From NCBI RefSeq assembly GCF_003149185.1, contig NZ_QGDO01000002.1:558001-622000 (forward strand): a stretch of DNA of 64,000 bases, given 5' to 3'. This DNA is from Sediminitomix flava (lineage in GTDB: Bacteria; Bacteroidota; Bacteroidia; Cytophagales; Flammeovirgaceae). The notes under the pieces are model-generated. The model saw nothing but the letters and a program-made list of their open reading frames with translations, was not told the DNA's origin and did no database searches. Shown here in pieces: positions 8,384 through 17,396 of the stretch; position 1 is the stretch's first letter, and the number at the start of each line of letters is the position of its first letter. A program made the translations under genes and the position numbers.

Positions 8384-9838
8384 ATGCTGAACAAAAGGGA
8401 CTTAGTACGTGTATTTGTGAAAGGGGGAATAATTTCTCCTGGTGACCTATTAAAAATTATCATTACGGCAGAAGAACTTGGAGCTGATTATATTCATTTT
8501 GGCTCCAGACAAGATATCCTATTCCCTGTTGCCGAGAAAAAAAGAGATACCCTAGAAGCTACCTTCAAATCTATTCAGACACAATATGATTGTGATGAAG
8601 ATGGCTATCAAAATATAGTAAGTTCATACGCTGCACTTGACGTTATGGCGTCGAGTTCTTGGTTGGCCCCTCATATGTATCATTACATTCTTGATACCTT
8701 TGACTACCAACCTCATATAAAAATCAATGTAGTAGACCCTGCCCAAAGTATGGTTCCATTATACACTGGGCATCTCAATTTTATTGCTTCTGAGAAAGAA
8801 AACTATTGGTTCTGCTATATCAGATCATCGGATTCAGATACCAAGCTTTGGAAATGTCCTGAACTGATTTACAGCTTTGACCTTGTAAAAATATCTCGAT
8901 TCATTGAGCAAAATGAGCTCTTAAATGAAGACACAAACTGGGATGAAGAATGGAAGAAAATAAAATCGTCTTCATCTTTAGAATTAAATACTGTTCCAAT
9001 AGAAAATCAATTGGCTGTTCCATCTGACCCATTCCCTTACTATGAAGGAATGAACCGTTTACCTGATGGAAAATATTGGTTAGGGCTTTATTGGAGAAAT
9101 AATAAATACAGCATTTCTTTTCTAAAAGTACTTTGCCTCTTATGTCAAGACACTAAAGTAGGGAAGATTAGTCTTACTCCTTGGAAATCTTTTATTGTAA
9201 AAGGAATTGACAAGCGTGAGCTGATCACTTGGGAAAAACTGCTAGGAAAGTTCGGATTGAACGTTAGGCATTCAGCTCTTGAATTGAATTGGCACCTTCC
9301 TGTTTTGGATGAAGAAGCATTAGCACTTAAGAATTACTTAGTAAGAGCTTTAGACAAGCAAGATATCAGTACATATGGATTGACTTTCACAATCAAGAAA
9401 AATGCACTAATTCTGTTTACAACAGTAGTTATTGAACGTACGCTAAAGGATGATAATTGGAATAACGATACCTACAATATCCTTTATGCGAAAGGCTTTG
9501 ATCCAAACAACTCAGAATATACTTACTACGCAAGGGATGTTAGGAAAGAAACACTTCCGACTCTCATGATTGAAGTAAGTCATATGTATTATGAGCAACT
9601 TGATACTCCTTCTTATTTATCTGAATCTGATACTCCAGTAGAACATAAGGTTCAACTTAACTATCAATGTCCTAACTGCTTGACAGTATATGATGAGAGT
9701 TTGGGAGACCCTGAGCAGAATATTAAAGAAGGCACTTTATTTATGTTATTACCCGATGACTACGAATGTAGTGTCTGCGGAAATCCGAAAGACACTTTCG
9801 TAGAAATGGTTGGTAATGGAAATGCAAATGTGGAATAA
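8384..9838 (+). CDS. Siroheme-reductase-like protein without cluster cysteines, C-terminal rubredoxin
   Basis: Protein of 484 residues, last gene of the nitrate block. The body resembles the ferredoxin-like and core halves of nitrite/sulfite reductases (for example the VDPAQSMVPLYTGHLNF region), but the C-x5-C and C-x3-C siroheme/[4Fe-4S] ligands seen in NirB are absent. The last 60 or so residues form a rubredoxin: YQCPNC, then LGD, then LPDDYECSVCG with KDTF, giving four Cys for one Fe. Inference: a non-catalytic scaffold or electron carrier in nitrate assimilation, perhaps reduced by the FAD module of the preceding enzyme, whose fold class includes NADH:rubredoxin reductases. A strong terminator follows. 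The rubredoxin call is firm; the role is open. Confidence 0.75.
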   Translation: MLNKRDLVRVFVKGGIISPGDLLKIIITAEELGADYIHFGSRQDILFPVAEKKRDTLEATFKSIQTQYDCDEDGYQNIVSSYAALDVMASSSWLAPHMYHYILDTFDYQPHIKINVVDPAQSMVPLYTGHLNFIASEKENYWFCYIRSSDSDTKLWKCPELIYSFDLVKISRFIEQNELLNEDTNWDEEWKKIKSSSSLELNTVPIENQLAVPSDPFPYYEGMNRLPDGKYWLGLYWRNNKYSISFLKVLCLLCQDTKVGKISLTPWKSFIVKGIDKRELITWEKLLGKFGLNVRHSALELNWHLPVLDEEALALKNYLVRALDKQDISTYGLTFTIKKNALILFTTVVIERTLKDDNWNNDTYNILYAKGFDPNNSEYTYYARDVRKETLPTLMIEVSHMYYEQLDTPSYLSESDTPVEHKVQLNYQCPNCLTVYDESLGDPEQNIKEGTLFMLLPDDYECSVCGNPKDTFVEMVGNGNANVE

Positions 9839-9869
9839 ATAACAGCAACTACACATCAAAATAGACCGC

Positions 9870-9904
9870 AGAGTTCTTGGCTTAGTTGTCAAGGGCTCTT
9901 TTTT
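9870..9904 (+). terminator. Rho-independent terminator of the nitrate block
   Basis: Ten-base-pair stem AGAGTTCTTG / CAAGGGCTCT (two G-U pairs) with a 10-base loop, followed directly by six T. It sits 31 bases after the rubredoxin-protein stop and ends the + strand block. Confidence 0.85.
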
Positions 9905-9934
9905 ATGCACAAAAAACTAAGATTTCCTCTATGA

Positions 9935-11623
9935 TTAATTATTTGGAAAAATAACACCACGATACTGAGAAATACTGACAGAAGGTATTCGAACACCAAA
10001 CCCTAGATTCAATGTCCTAATCACTTCATTGGCTAAAAAAGAATAGCCTCTAGGAGTTAAATGAGTGCCATCCAAAGAAAATAGGCCTCCACTTATAAAA
10101 TCTGTAGAGAGCGTTAAGCCATCTTGTGAGACAGGGTTTTCCACTATATCATTAAGAATGGAATTGATATCTAATAAAACTAGATTTTCATCCATTGCTT
10201 TATTCTCTATAACCTGATTATAGGCTTCTGTAAAAGTATTCACATTCTCTACTTCTTCTAAATTCAGAAAGTTTTCATCTGTTAATAAAGCAGGTAAAAT
10301 ATCTTCAAGGCTTAGCGAACCACTAGCGATACCTTCTGCAATTACTTGTGCCAATAAGCTCAACTTTGAGGAAGCTGTAAGCAATACTAACTCCCCTTCT
10401 ACTAAATTTCTAAATCCAGTAGGACTCGTTTCATCAATTGCAATTAAAGGATTAGCTCCTTCTACAAAATCAGGATAAAAACCTAAAGCTTTCAACCCTG
10501 CGATTTGCTGTGCTAACGTTGTTTGAAACTCATCTGAAGCAATAACTTGATTTACCCCTGCTGTTGTTGCATCTACTATATTTGTGTCCCAGCCTCCTTC
10601 AGGTTGTGGATCTTCTGGGTTTTCTATATATGCTGCGGTATAATCTGCAATATAAGCCGCAGAATCATCTTCAGATAATTGCCCACCTTGTACAAGCTGA
10701 TCAACAACCGATGGAATTACAGTAGTTACAATAGCTTGTGTTTCAATTTGAGGGTCTAAAATACTTGCTAAAGCTAAATTAGCAACATTGGCGGTAGCTG
10801 CATCTAGAGGCAAACCATTCCAAGGAACTGTTGTAAAAAGAGGGGTAGCCATAACACTTGGAAGGTTTAATAATACCCCTTGTGTTTCTTCATCTGCAAT
10901 AAGTGCATCTATGAATGCATTATAAGCATTCTCAAAATCACTGATCGGTGTCAGGCCTGTTCTTCCTTCAGCATTGCCTTCTATTCCATCAACACCGCCA
11001 GAGGAAGCGTAACCCAAGATATCATTACTCCCTAACCAACACGTAAAAAATGTAGGGTCTTTCTCCACGACTACTTGCTGATAAGTGCTCATTGCATCAT
11101 CACTTGAAATCATTCGGAAAAAGAACGGGTTTCCTAATTCTGTATTTATACCTAGACCAGGAATATTTATTTCAGAGACTCTCAAACCTGGTACACCATA
11201 GTTATTAAGCGTTTCTGTATTACTTACCTTCTCATAAGGATTAGCACTTGGAGGTAAAACACCTAGTATTGGAGCACCAGTACTTTCATCAAATCCATTT
11301 AAGCTAATATGTCCAGCTAAACCATTTCCTTCAGTTAATCCATTTGCCCCATTTCCTTCTGGCATCAATGGTTGTTCAAAGCCTTCCAGACCTACCGTTT
11401 GAAAACGTTCTGCTAAAATAGCGGGGAAGCTAGTCTCTTGTGCCTCTAGATATAAAGCGCCATCAGAAAACCCCGCTGTCAGTGAATTTCCTATTGCGAT
11501 ATAATTTGTAAAATCTAGCGTTACATTTTCACCTCTTGCACTCGGGCTTGGTGCATCTATTTCTGCACATCCAAATACCAAAGAGCTAAATAGTAGAAAG
11601 AGATAGTAGAATGCTTTTTTCAT
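9935..11623 (-). CDS. SGNH/GDSL-family hydrolase lipoprotein
   Basis: Probable outer-membrane or periplasmic esterase/lipase-like lipoprotein of 562 residues. The ATG at 11623 is preferred over a TTG four codons earlier because it opens a classic lipoprotein signal (KK, hydrophobic stretch, FGC with Cys19). SGNH blocks are present: IGNSLTAG with the candidate nucleophile Ser47, GSND (block III) and DGTHLTPRG (block V) with the Asp/His pair near the C-terminus. The long insert between blocks is usual for Bacteroidetes members. The FadL-type porin gene ends 12 bases upstream, so the pair is one transcript, suggesting hydrolysis plus uptake of a lipid or hydrophobic ester. The substrate is unknown. 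Confidence 0.8.
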   Translation of the reverse strand: MKKAFYYLFLLFSSLVFGCAEIDAPSPSARGENVTLDFTNYIAIGNSLTAGFSDGALYLEAQETSFPAILAERFQTVGLEGFEQPLMPEGNGANGLTEGNGLAGHISLNGFDESTGAPILGVLPPSANPYEKVSNTETLNNYGVPGLRVSEINIPGLGINTELGNPFFFRMISSDDAMSTYQQVVVEKDPTFFTCWLGSNDILGYASSGGVDGIEGNAEGRTGLTPISDFENAYNAFIDALIADEETQGVLLNLPSVMATPLFTTVPWNGLPLDAATANVANLALASILDPQIETQAIVTTVIPSVVDQLVQGGQLSEDDSAAYIADYTAAYIENPEDPQPEGGWDTNIVDATTAGVNQVIASDEFQTTLAQQIAGLKALGFYPDFVEGANPLIAIDETSPTGFRNLVEGELVLLTASSKLSLLAQVIAEGIASGSLSLEDILPALLTDENFLNLEEVENVNTFTEAYNQVIENKAMDENLVLLDINSILNDIVENPVSQDGLTLSTDFISGGLFSLDGTHLTPRGYSFLANEVIRTLNLGFGVRIPSVSISQYRGVIFPNN

Positions 11624-11635
11624 ACTTCTTCGCAA

Positions 11636-12976
11636 TTAAAATTTGTATTGAAGTGCAAAACTTGGGATGTGAAGTTGAGACTTATAAGTACCATTCAGAC
11701 CATTGGTTTCAACTCCCTCTGGAACGGTATTACTTCTCTTTTCTTTATCCAAAAAAAGATAGGCTACATCTATTCCAAATCGATCTGTAAACTGATAACT
11801 CAAACCAGCTGAGATACCCAAAGCATTCGCATCTGGAGTTTCTGGAGTCATATAGCCATCATCTACAGGAGATACATCATAGTAAGCTCCTGCTCTCACT
11901 ATTAATTGGTCAACCAACAAGTCATATTCAGCTCCTATATTAAAAATCCATCCATCAGAATAATCTCGTACACTTGTAGTAAAAAAGGAGCCTTGTACAG
12001 GCTGATTAAACTCAAACCTAAGTTCTTCGTAAGCACTCCAACCTACCAAAGTTGCATCAAAACCAATAGACCACCGATCGGTAGGAAAATATCCAACACC
12101 TAAAGTGTATGTTGAAGGCAATGGTACTTCAGTATCAAACTTCGTATTTTGGAAGAAACTTTGAGTAGGAGAAAAGTTATTTGGGTCAAAAGTATCAGGG
12201 TCATAAGGTGTATCAGAAATTAGACTTGAAGGAGATCTAAAGTTAAAATCATCACCTCTCACTTTTACATCTACTCCATGTCTGTAGCTAAAACCTAAAG
12301 ACCATTGGTCATTGATATCCCAATATAAAGCAGCGCTAAAACTTATTGCTAAGTTTCCAGAACCATCAAACTCTCCATAACCCGAAGGCTCTCCATCAAT
12401 AGGTAACTGGCTTTGTAAATTTGCATTTGAGAATATAAAGTCAAGACCTGCTCCAAAACCCAAATTTTCTGTAATCTGAAAACTTGCAGTAGGTCGAATA
12501 AAGAATGTCTCTAGTGTAATTTCTTCAAAGGCATAGCGACCGATCCAATTATCTTCCCAATCAACACTATTACCATATGGCGTAAAAACAGCCAAGCCGA
12601 ATGTCATTCTTGATAAAATCTCATTATCGGTGTTAGGAACATAAATCCCGTAAGCAAAAAATGGCGTACCTACTTTGTTATCTGTCTCATATTGAGTTGT
12701 ACCAAATAAACCTTCAGCACGGTTATTTTGAGATTGAAAAGTAGTCCCTCCCAAAATTAGGCTCCCTCCTAATGTAATTTGGCTTTGCTCAACAAAAGCG
12801 GCTGCTCCCAAATTAAAGAATAGCGATGACGCATCCGGATAAAATGCAACCCCTACATGCCCTCTACCAATTTGTCTTGTTCCTTGCAGATTTACTTGAT
12901 ACCCTCCTGCGATTAACTCAAAAGGGATAAATAATAATGAAAGTATATAGAATATGAAACGACTTCTGATCTTCAT
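11636..12976 (-). CDS. OmpP1/FadL-family outer-membrane transporter
   Basis: Outer-membrane beta-barrel of 446 residues for uptake of hydrophobic compounds such as long-chain fatty acids. It has a cleavable signal peptide, the early FadL motif around GGYQVNLQGTRQIGRGHVG, repeated amphipathic strands, and a terminal strand ending in aromatic F (LQYKF), as barrels require for assembly. It leads a two-gene transcript with the SGNH hydrolase. The 205 bases upstream contain the terminator of the ABC permease and presumably this gene's promoter; no clear TAnnTTTG box was found there. Confidence 0.88.
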   Translation of the reverse strand: MKIRSRFIFYILSLLFIPFELIAGGYQVNLQGTRQIGRGHVGVAFYPDASSLFFNLGAAAFVEQSQITLGGSLILGGTTFQSQNNRAEGLFGTTQYETDNKVGTPFFAYGIYVPNTDNEILSRMTFGLAVFTPYGNSVDWEDNWIGRYAFEEITLETFFIRPTASFQITENLGFGAGLDFIFSNANLQSQLPIDGEPSGYGEFDGSGNLAISFSAALYWDINDQWSLGFSYRHGVDVKVRGDDFNFRSPSSLISDTPYDPDTFDPNNFSPTQSFFQNTKFDTEVPLPSTYTLGVGYFPTDRWSIGFDATLVGWSAYEELRFEFNQPVQGSFFTTSVRDYSDGWIFNIGAEYDLLVDQLIVRAGAYYDVSPVDDGYMTPETPDANALGISAGLSYQFTDRFGIDVAYLFLDKEKRSNTVPEGVETNGLNGTYKSQLHIPSFALQYKF

Positions 12977-13126
12977 AGTAGTTTAACATTATGGCTGTAT
13001 AGCGACCATTGTTAATTTATACCGATCAGATTTGTAGCCCATGGTTTACACAAATTTCCGTTGACAGAAATGTTTATTTTACAATTTATTGACCATTTAA
13101 TTAAGGCTAACGATAAATTTAGAATG

Positions 13127-13155
13127 AAAAAAAGACTGCCTCAAAAAGACAGTCT
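13127..13155 (-). terminator. Terminator of the ABC exporter operon
   Basis: On the - strand: AGACTG, 11-base loop, CAGTCT, then seven T. It lies 26 bases past the stop of the permease-protease gene. Confidence 0.75.
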
Positions 13156-13181
13156 CCATATTTAGATATAGTAATCAACTC

Positions 13182-15194
13182 TTATCCAATTTCTAAAACT
13201 TCTTCCTCAGGCTTCTCCACTTTATCCTCAGCAAGCTGTTCTGTATTCTTTCTAGAACTTACTAACCATAAACCAAAAGCACCAAACAATAGCCCTCCTA
13301 CTATGAAGAATAATTGCTGACTTTCAAGATAAACGGCTACCTCATTTTTACCTAGCTTAGAACTTACTACAGCTAAACCATTATGAATAAAGTGATATAG
13401 AACAGTAAGGTATAGCGATCTGGTTTTCCAAATCATATAACCTGTTACTAAACCGATCAAGATTGTAGCTGGTAATTGGAATAAATTTCCATGGAAAAAG
13501 GCAAACATCAATGCTGAAATTACAATAGCTACTTTAGGTCCAAAACTCTGTAATATACCTTTATAGATAAAGCCTCTGAATGCCAATTCCTCAAAAATAG
13601 CTGGAGTAACTGCAATTACAAGCAACAGTACAATGAGTGATTCTTTCTCAAAAAAGTCTGTCATCAACTCTGGTGACATCATCACATAATCGTCGAATAG
13701 GTAGGTAACAAAAGCAGCAATCGGGAAAAAGAATCCTACCGCCATAAATAATGTTCCAATTACTTCTTTCAACTTTGGCTTATTCAATGATAGCGTAGGC
13801 TTCATTTCTAACTTCAACCATTTAGTAAATAAAATGGTCAATCCTCCAAAAGTAACCAATTGCACCGTTGGTAAAGCATACTTGGCATCTAGACTTTTGA
13901 ATAATAATGCACTTCCATATACCATGATAAAAAGTGCAACTCCAAAGAATAATAAAGCATACTGCATACCGATATGCCCTGTATCCTTTTTCACATCTTG
14001 AACCATTGATTTGAAGTTCAGTTTTTCGCCAGAAACGATACCTTCATTCATAAATACCAATTGAGCAAAATAGATAGCTAAACCAACATAAAAGACTTGG
14101 AAAAGCATTGTGATTATCCATAAACTCCAATCCATATGCCCAAGTACAATTTCTTTCATAGCTAGTAGTGGTCCCATGATCGGAATAGCTGTTGTCATCA
14201 TATTCCAATCTAAATTACCAACTAAAAACATTGGTACCATAAAGATCATCATTATTGGCCCCATGTAACTCTGAGCCTCTTTAAAGGTATTAGCTTGCAC
14301 CAATAAAGCGATATACACAGCACTAATCAGACTTGCTGCCAAAATCAAAATTGGGAGCATCAACAAGATTTGCTCTAATCCTATGTTTATCGGAATTTTA
14401 GATGTATTAGCCCCTAAAACGCTCATCTGAATAGTGACACCAACAAAGAGTCCTGTAAGGTTGGCTATTGCCGCTCCTGTCGCCACAGTAGAGATCGACA
14501 TAAATTTACCCCAAATCAAATCCATTACTTGAATTGGTGCTGTAAATAACGTTTGAAGCGTTTTACGTTCTTTTTCACCAGAAATTAGGTCTACGGCAAC
14601 TCCACTTGTACCAATCAAAATGAAGAACAAAAAGTAAGCGGGGATAAACTGAACAATCTTGAGAAAAAGTCCTTCTTTATCTGACTTTGGCGTTACTGAT
14701 TCGTGTTTTACAGGATTTAAAAAATCATCAGTAAGGTTAAGGCTCGCCAATCGTTCTTTTGCAACTTGCTTATTAAGCTCTTTAAAAAGCGGTTTTATTT
14801 CCTTGTGGACAGCATCGTCTAGCTTCCCTAAAGTATTGTCATAGTAAAGCTTATACGAATAACTTTCGACTTGATTACTGTCTATTTTTACTGTCCTATC
14901 AATCGCAATAGTGCTTCCTAGACTGTCAAAATTGATCTCTGATTTTTCGACAAACTTAGGTTCTAGAATTTCTATTTTCTTCAGAGAATCTGCTAAAGCT
15001 GTATTTTCTAAAGCTAAAGGTAGTACCACCTTAATATCATTTTTCTTAGGCTGATCTGCTTGTTGTACAATTCCCATGAGTAAAAAAATCATAGGATACA
15101 TCAGCATAGGAAGAAGCAGTGATAGAAAAAGCATTTTCTTATCACGTTTAATTTCCAAAAGGTCTTTCTGAAAAATAAATTTTGAAGCTTTCAT
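13182..15194 (-). CDS. ABC-2 type permease fused to CPBP intramembrane protease (NatB-like)
   Basis: Membrane protein of 670 residues. The N-terminal half is an ABC-2 exporter permease: one helix at about 22-42, a large extracytoplasmic domain, then several helices, including GERKRKTLQTLFTAPI-type coupling sequence. The C-terminal half is a CPBP/CAAX-protease-like domain with EELAFRG (motif 1, around residue 535), FFHGN (motif 2) and HFIHNGLA (motif 3), so the glutamate and histidine metal ligands are intact. The ATPase gene lies 28 bases upstream. Na+ export (NatAB) is the commonest annotation, but bacteriocin or peptide handling is equally possible for a protease-fused permease. Confidence 0.85.
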   Translation of the reverse strand: MKASKFIFQKDLLEIKRDKKMLFLSLLLPMLMYPMIFLLMGIVQQADQPKKNDIKVVLPLALENTALADSLKKIEILEPKFVEKSEINFDSLGSTIAIDRTVKIDSNQVESYSYKLYYDNTLGKLDDAVHKEIKPLFKELNKQVAKERLASLNLTDDFLNPVKHESVTPKSDKEGLFLKIVQFIPAYFLFFILIGTSGVAVDLISGEKERKTLQTLFTAPIQVMDLIWGKFMSISTVATGAAIANLTGLFVGVTIQMSVLGANTSKIPINIGLEQILLMLPILILAASLISAVYIALLVQANTFKEAQSYMGPIMMIFMVPMFLVGNLDWNMMTTAIPIMGPLLAMKEIVLGHMDWSLWIITMLFQVFYVGLAIYFAQLVFMNEGIVSGEKLNFKSMVQDVKKDTGHIGMQYALLFFGVALFIMVYGSALLFKSLDAKYALPTVQLVTFGGLTILFTKWLKLEMKPTLSLNKPKLKEVIGTLFMAVGFFFPIAAFVTYLFDDYVMMSPELMTDFFEKESLIVLLLVIAVTPAIFEELAFRGFIYKGILQSFGPKVAIVISALMFAFFHGNLFQLPATILIGLVTGYMIWKTRSLYLTVLYHFIHNGLAVVSSKLGKNEVAVYLESQQLFFIVGGLLFGAFGLWLVSSRKNTEQLAEDKVEKPEEEVLEIG

Positions 15195-15222
15195 TGTATG
15201 AGTAGTGATTTAGTTCAAAAAA

Positions 15223-15966
15223 TTAGATGGTTACAGCCTCATTATTTACCAAAGTAAAAAAGGCTTCATGAAGATGTTTCGATTCCGTCTGATCTAAGAT
15301 TTCAGAAAGTGTACCCTGAAACGCTAAATGTCCTTCATGAATAATTCCAATTCGATCACACAAACGCTCTACCTCAGACAGGTTGTGTGTTGAGAAAATC
15401 ACAGCTCTACCTTCCACCTTAGCTTGGTGATGGATAAATTTTGTTATTTGCTCGGCAGACATAATATCCAAACCTGTAGTAGGCTCATCCAATACAATAA
15501 CAGATGGCTTATGAATTACGGATCTAGCAATTGCTACTCGTTGTTTCTGACCTGTAGAAAGTGTACTGCACAATTGGTCTTTAAATTCTTCAATCTGAAA
15601 AAGATCGATCAACTCTTCTATTCGTTGAGCTATTTCTTTCTTTGGTATGCCGTACAATTTACCGAAAAATTCAAGTTGTTCTTTGGCTGTCAAACGATCA
15701 TAAAGTTTCATTTCTCCCGTAAGAAAGCCTAGATGTTTTCGTGCCGAAATACTCTCAGCAATCATATCGACTCCGTTTACAAAAACTTCTCCTTCATTCG
15801 GTTTTAGCAAGCCTGCTAACATGGAAAGGGTTGTGGTTTTTCCTGCGCCATTTACGCCTAACAAACCATAAATTTCTCCTGCTTCCAAAGATAAACTAAG
15901 GGATTTGATGATTTCTTTGGTACCAAAAGACTTATGAATATGATTTAATTCAAGTAGGTTACTCAT
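15223..15966 (-). CDS. ABC transporter ATP-binding protein (NatA-like)
   Basis: ATPase of 247 residues that powers the downstream permease. All ABC motifs are present: Walker A GVNGAGKTT, signature LSTGQKQRV, Walker B VIVLDEPTTGLD and the switch His in STHNLSE. Size and sequence fit the NatA/CcmA branch of ABC-2 exporters. It is first in a two-gene operon and diverges from the methyltransferase gene across 176 bases that must hold both promoters. Confidence 0.9.
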   Translation of the reverse strand: MSNLLELNHIHKSFGTKEIIKSLSLSLEAGEIYGLLGVNGAGKTTTLSMLAGLLKPNEGEVFVNGVDMIAESISARKHLGFLTGEMKLYDRLTAKEQLEFFGKLYGIPKKEIAQRIEELIDLFQIEEFKDQLCSTLSTGQKQRVAIARSVIHKPSVIVLDEPTTGLDIMSAEQITKFIHHQAKVEGRAVIFSTHNLSEVERLCDRIGIIHEGHLAFQGTLSEILDQTESKHLHEAFFTLVNNEAVTI

Positions 15967-16142
15967 AAAAAATTGGGTAAGTAAAAGTATAATGTTAAAT
16001 ATAAACTTTTTATTACTAATTACCTATATGTACTTAAGTCACTCAATATCATACGTCCATACAAATATGAACTGCAAAAAAACGATTATGTGTTTATATT
16101 TATAGAGTCACTTTTGCTCCGATATCAATTAAACCTTCACTT

Positions 16143-16802
16143 ATGCCACACTCTCAAAATATGATTCATTCCAATGACTGGAATAAAATGCGATACACCT
16201 TGCTTGAACCACTGTATGATTGGGTAGCATCGTATTTTAGTACGCAAAGAAAACGATCTATAGATATGTTAGCACCTGAACCTAATGACAAGATTTTGAT
16301 TTTAGGTGCTGGTACAGGTTTAGATTTACCCTATCTTAAAAATCAGAATGATATCACTGCCATAGATATCACGCCTGCGATGCTTAATAAATTGAGAAAA
16401 AGGGCTAATGATCTAAAAGTTGATGTGAATATAAAACTCATGGATGGTCATCATCTCGATTTTCCAGACAAACACTTTGATGCAGTCATTCTTCACCTTA
16501 TCATTGCTGTCATCCCAGACCCTGTCCGTTGTATTCAAGAGGTAGAACGTGTACTCAAACCTGGCGGACATGTAATGATTTTTGATAAATTTCTCCCTGA
16601 TCATGAAGTTCCTTCACAAGGACGAAAGATTCTGAATATGGTCACGTCCGTTGTCTTTTCAGACATCAATCGCCAAGTTGGAAATATTCTGAGTTCTACA
16701 AATCTGAAAATAGAGGAAAATCAGAATGGAGGATTTAATGGCGTTTTCAGAATTATAAAACTTCAAAAACCCTCAGAATTCATAGAGATGTCATCTGATT
16801 AA
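16143..16802 (+). CDS. Class I SAM-dependent methyltransferase
   Basis: Rossmann-fold methyltransferase of 219 residues, UbiE/COQ5-like. Motif I is ILILGAGTGLDLPYL, motif II an acidic end at ITAIDIT, and the post-motif FDAVILHLI and LKPGGHVMIFDKF are typical of quinone or small-molecule methyltransferases. No hydrophobic signal, so cytoplasmic. It is divergent from the ABC exporter and is followed after 79 bases by an unrelated small gene. The substrate cannot be told from the sequence. Confidence 0.82.
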   Translation: MPHSQNMIHSNDWNKMRYTLLEPLYDWVASYFSTQRKRSIDMLAPEPNDKILILGAGTGLDLPYLKNQNDITAIDITPAMLNKLRKRANDLKVDVNIKLMDGHHLDFPDKHFDAVILHLIIAVIPDPVRCIQEVERVLKPGGHVMIFDKFLPDHEVPSQGRKILNMVTSVVFSDINRQVGNILSSTNLKIEENQNGGFNGVFRIIKLQKPSEFIEMSSD

Positions 16803-16881
16803 AACAATAGAGGTACAAAGATTGTATTATAAATTGTAAGCTTAAGATTTTTAAACTAATAACTTTTTAACTACACTAACA

Positions 16882-17286
16882 ATGGTTGTAAAACTTAAAG
16901 AGTGCCTTGTTAAGGGAAACAGCACTTCGGAATTTGAATACCTATTAAAATTTGATCTTGAAATGGGTGGTTTTCTTCTATCTGAACAATTGGGGGAAGA
17001 ATTCACTACTTATCTTACAAGACCTAATAAACTCCAATACGATAAAGAAAATAGATTATTACATATCGGTAAAGCTTCATTTGTTGAGTTTATGGCCTAT
17101 GGAGATGCCATAGATGTACGATTGGTTTTCAACAAAACAGAATATAGTGCAAACAAAGCCAAAACCGTTATTCAAGAAATATATGATAAAATGGATCTGA
17201 TGGTTAAAAAGACATTGAGCGATCCATGGTTAAGAAGTTTCAGCTTTTGGAAACCTTCTCCTGAAATGGAACCTAGTAATGCTTAA
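16882..17286 (+). CDS. Conserved-looking small protein, unknown function
   Basis: Product of 134 residues that I do not recognise. It has no signal peptide or membrane segment and a balanced acidic/basic composition, so it is probably a soluble cytoplasmic alpha/beta protein. The C-terminal part (ALVKKTLSDPWL-like helix and an aromatic FSFWKP) is distinctive. It is a real gene on the evidence of its ATG, its fit between neighbours and a strong terminator six bases after its stop. Confidence 0.6.
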   Translation: MVVKLKECLVKGNSTSEFEYLLKFDLEMGGFLLSEQLGEEFTTYLTRPNKLQYDKENRLLHIGKASFVEFMAYGDAIDVRLVFNKTEYSANKAKTVIQEIYDKMDLMVKKTLSDPWLRSFSFWKPSPEMEPSNA

Positions 17287-17292
17287 CGTAAG

Positions 17293-17327
17293 AAGAGTTA
17301 GTCAAATACACAGACTAGCTCTTTTTT
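17293..17327 (+). terminator. Rho-independent terminator
   Basis: Eleven-base-pair stem AAGAGTTAGTC / GACTAGCTCTT (one G-U), 9-base loop, then six T, directly after the 134-residue gene. Confidence 0.88.
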
Positions 17328-17396
17328 ATTGGTTTGAATCTGTAAACATTTCTAATTTTAATAGCTTATACCTCTAAACAAATTCATACCCAAAAT

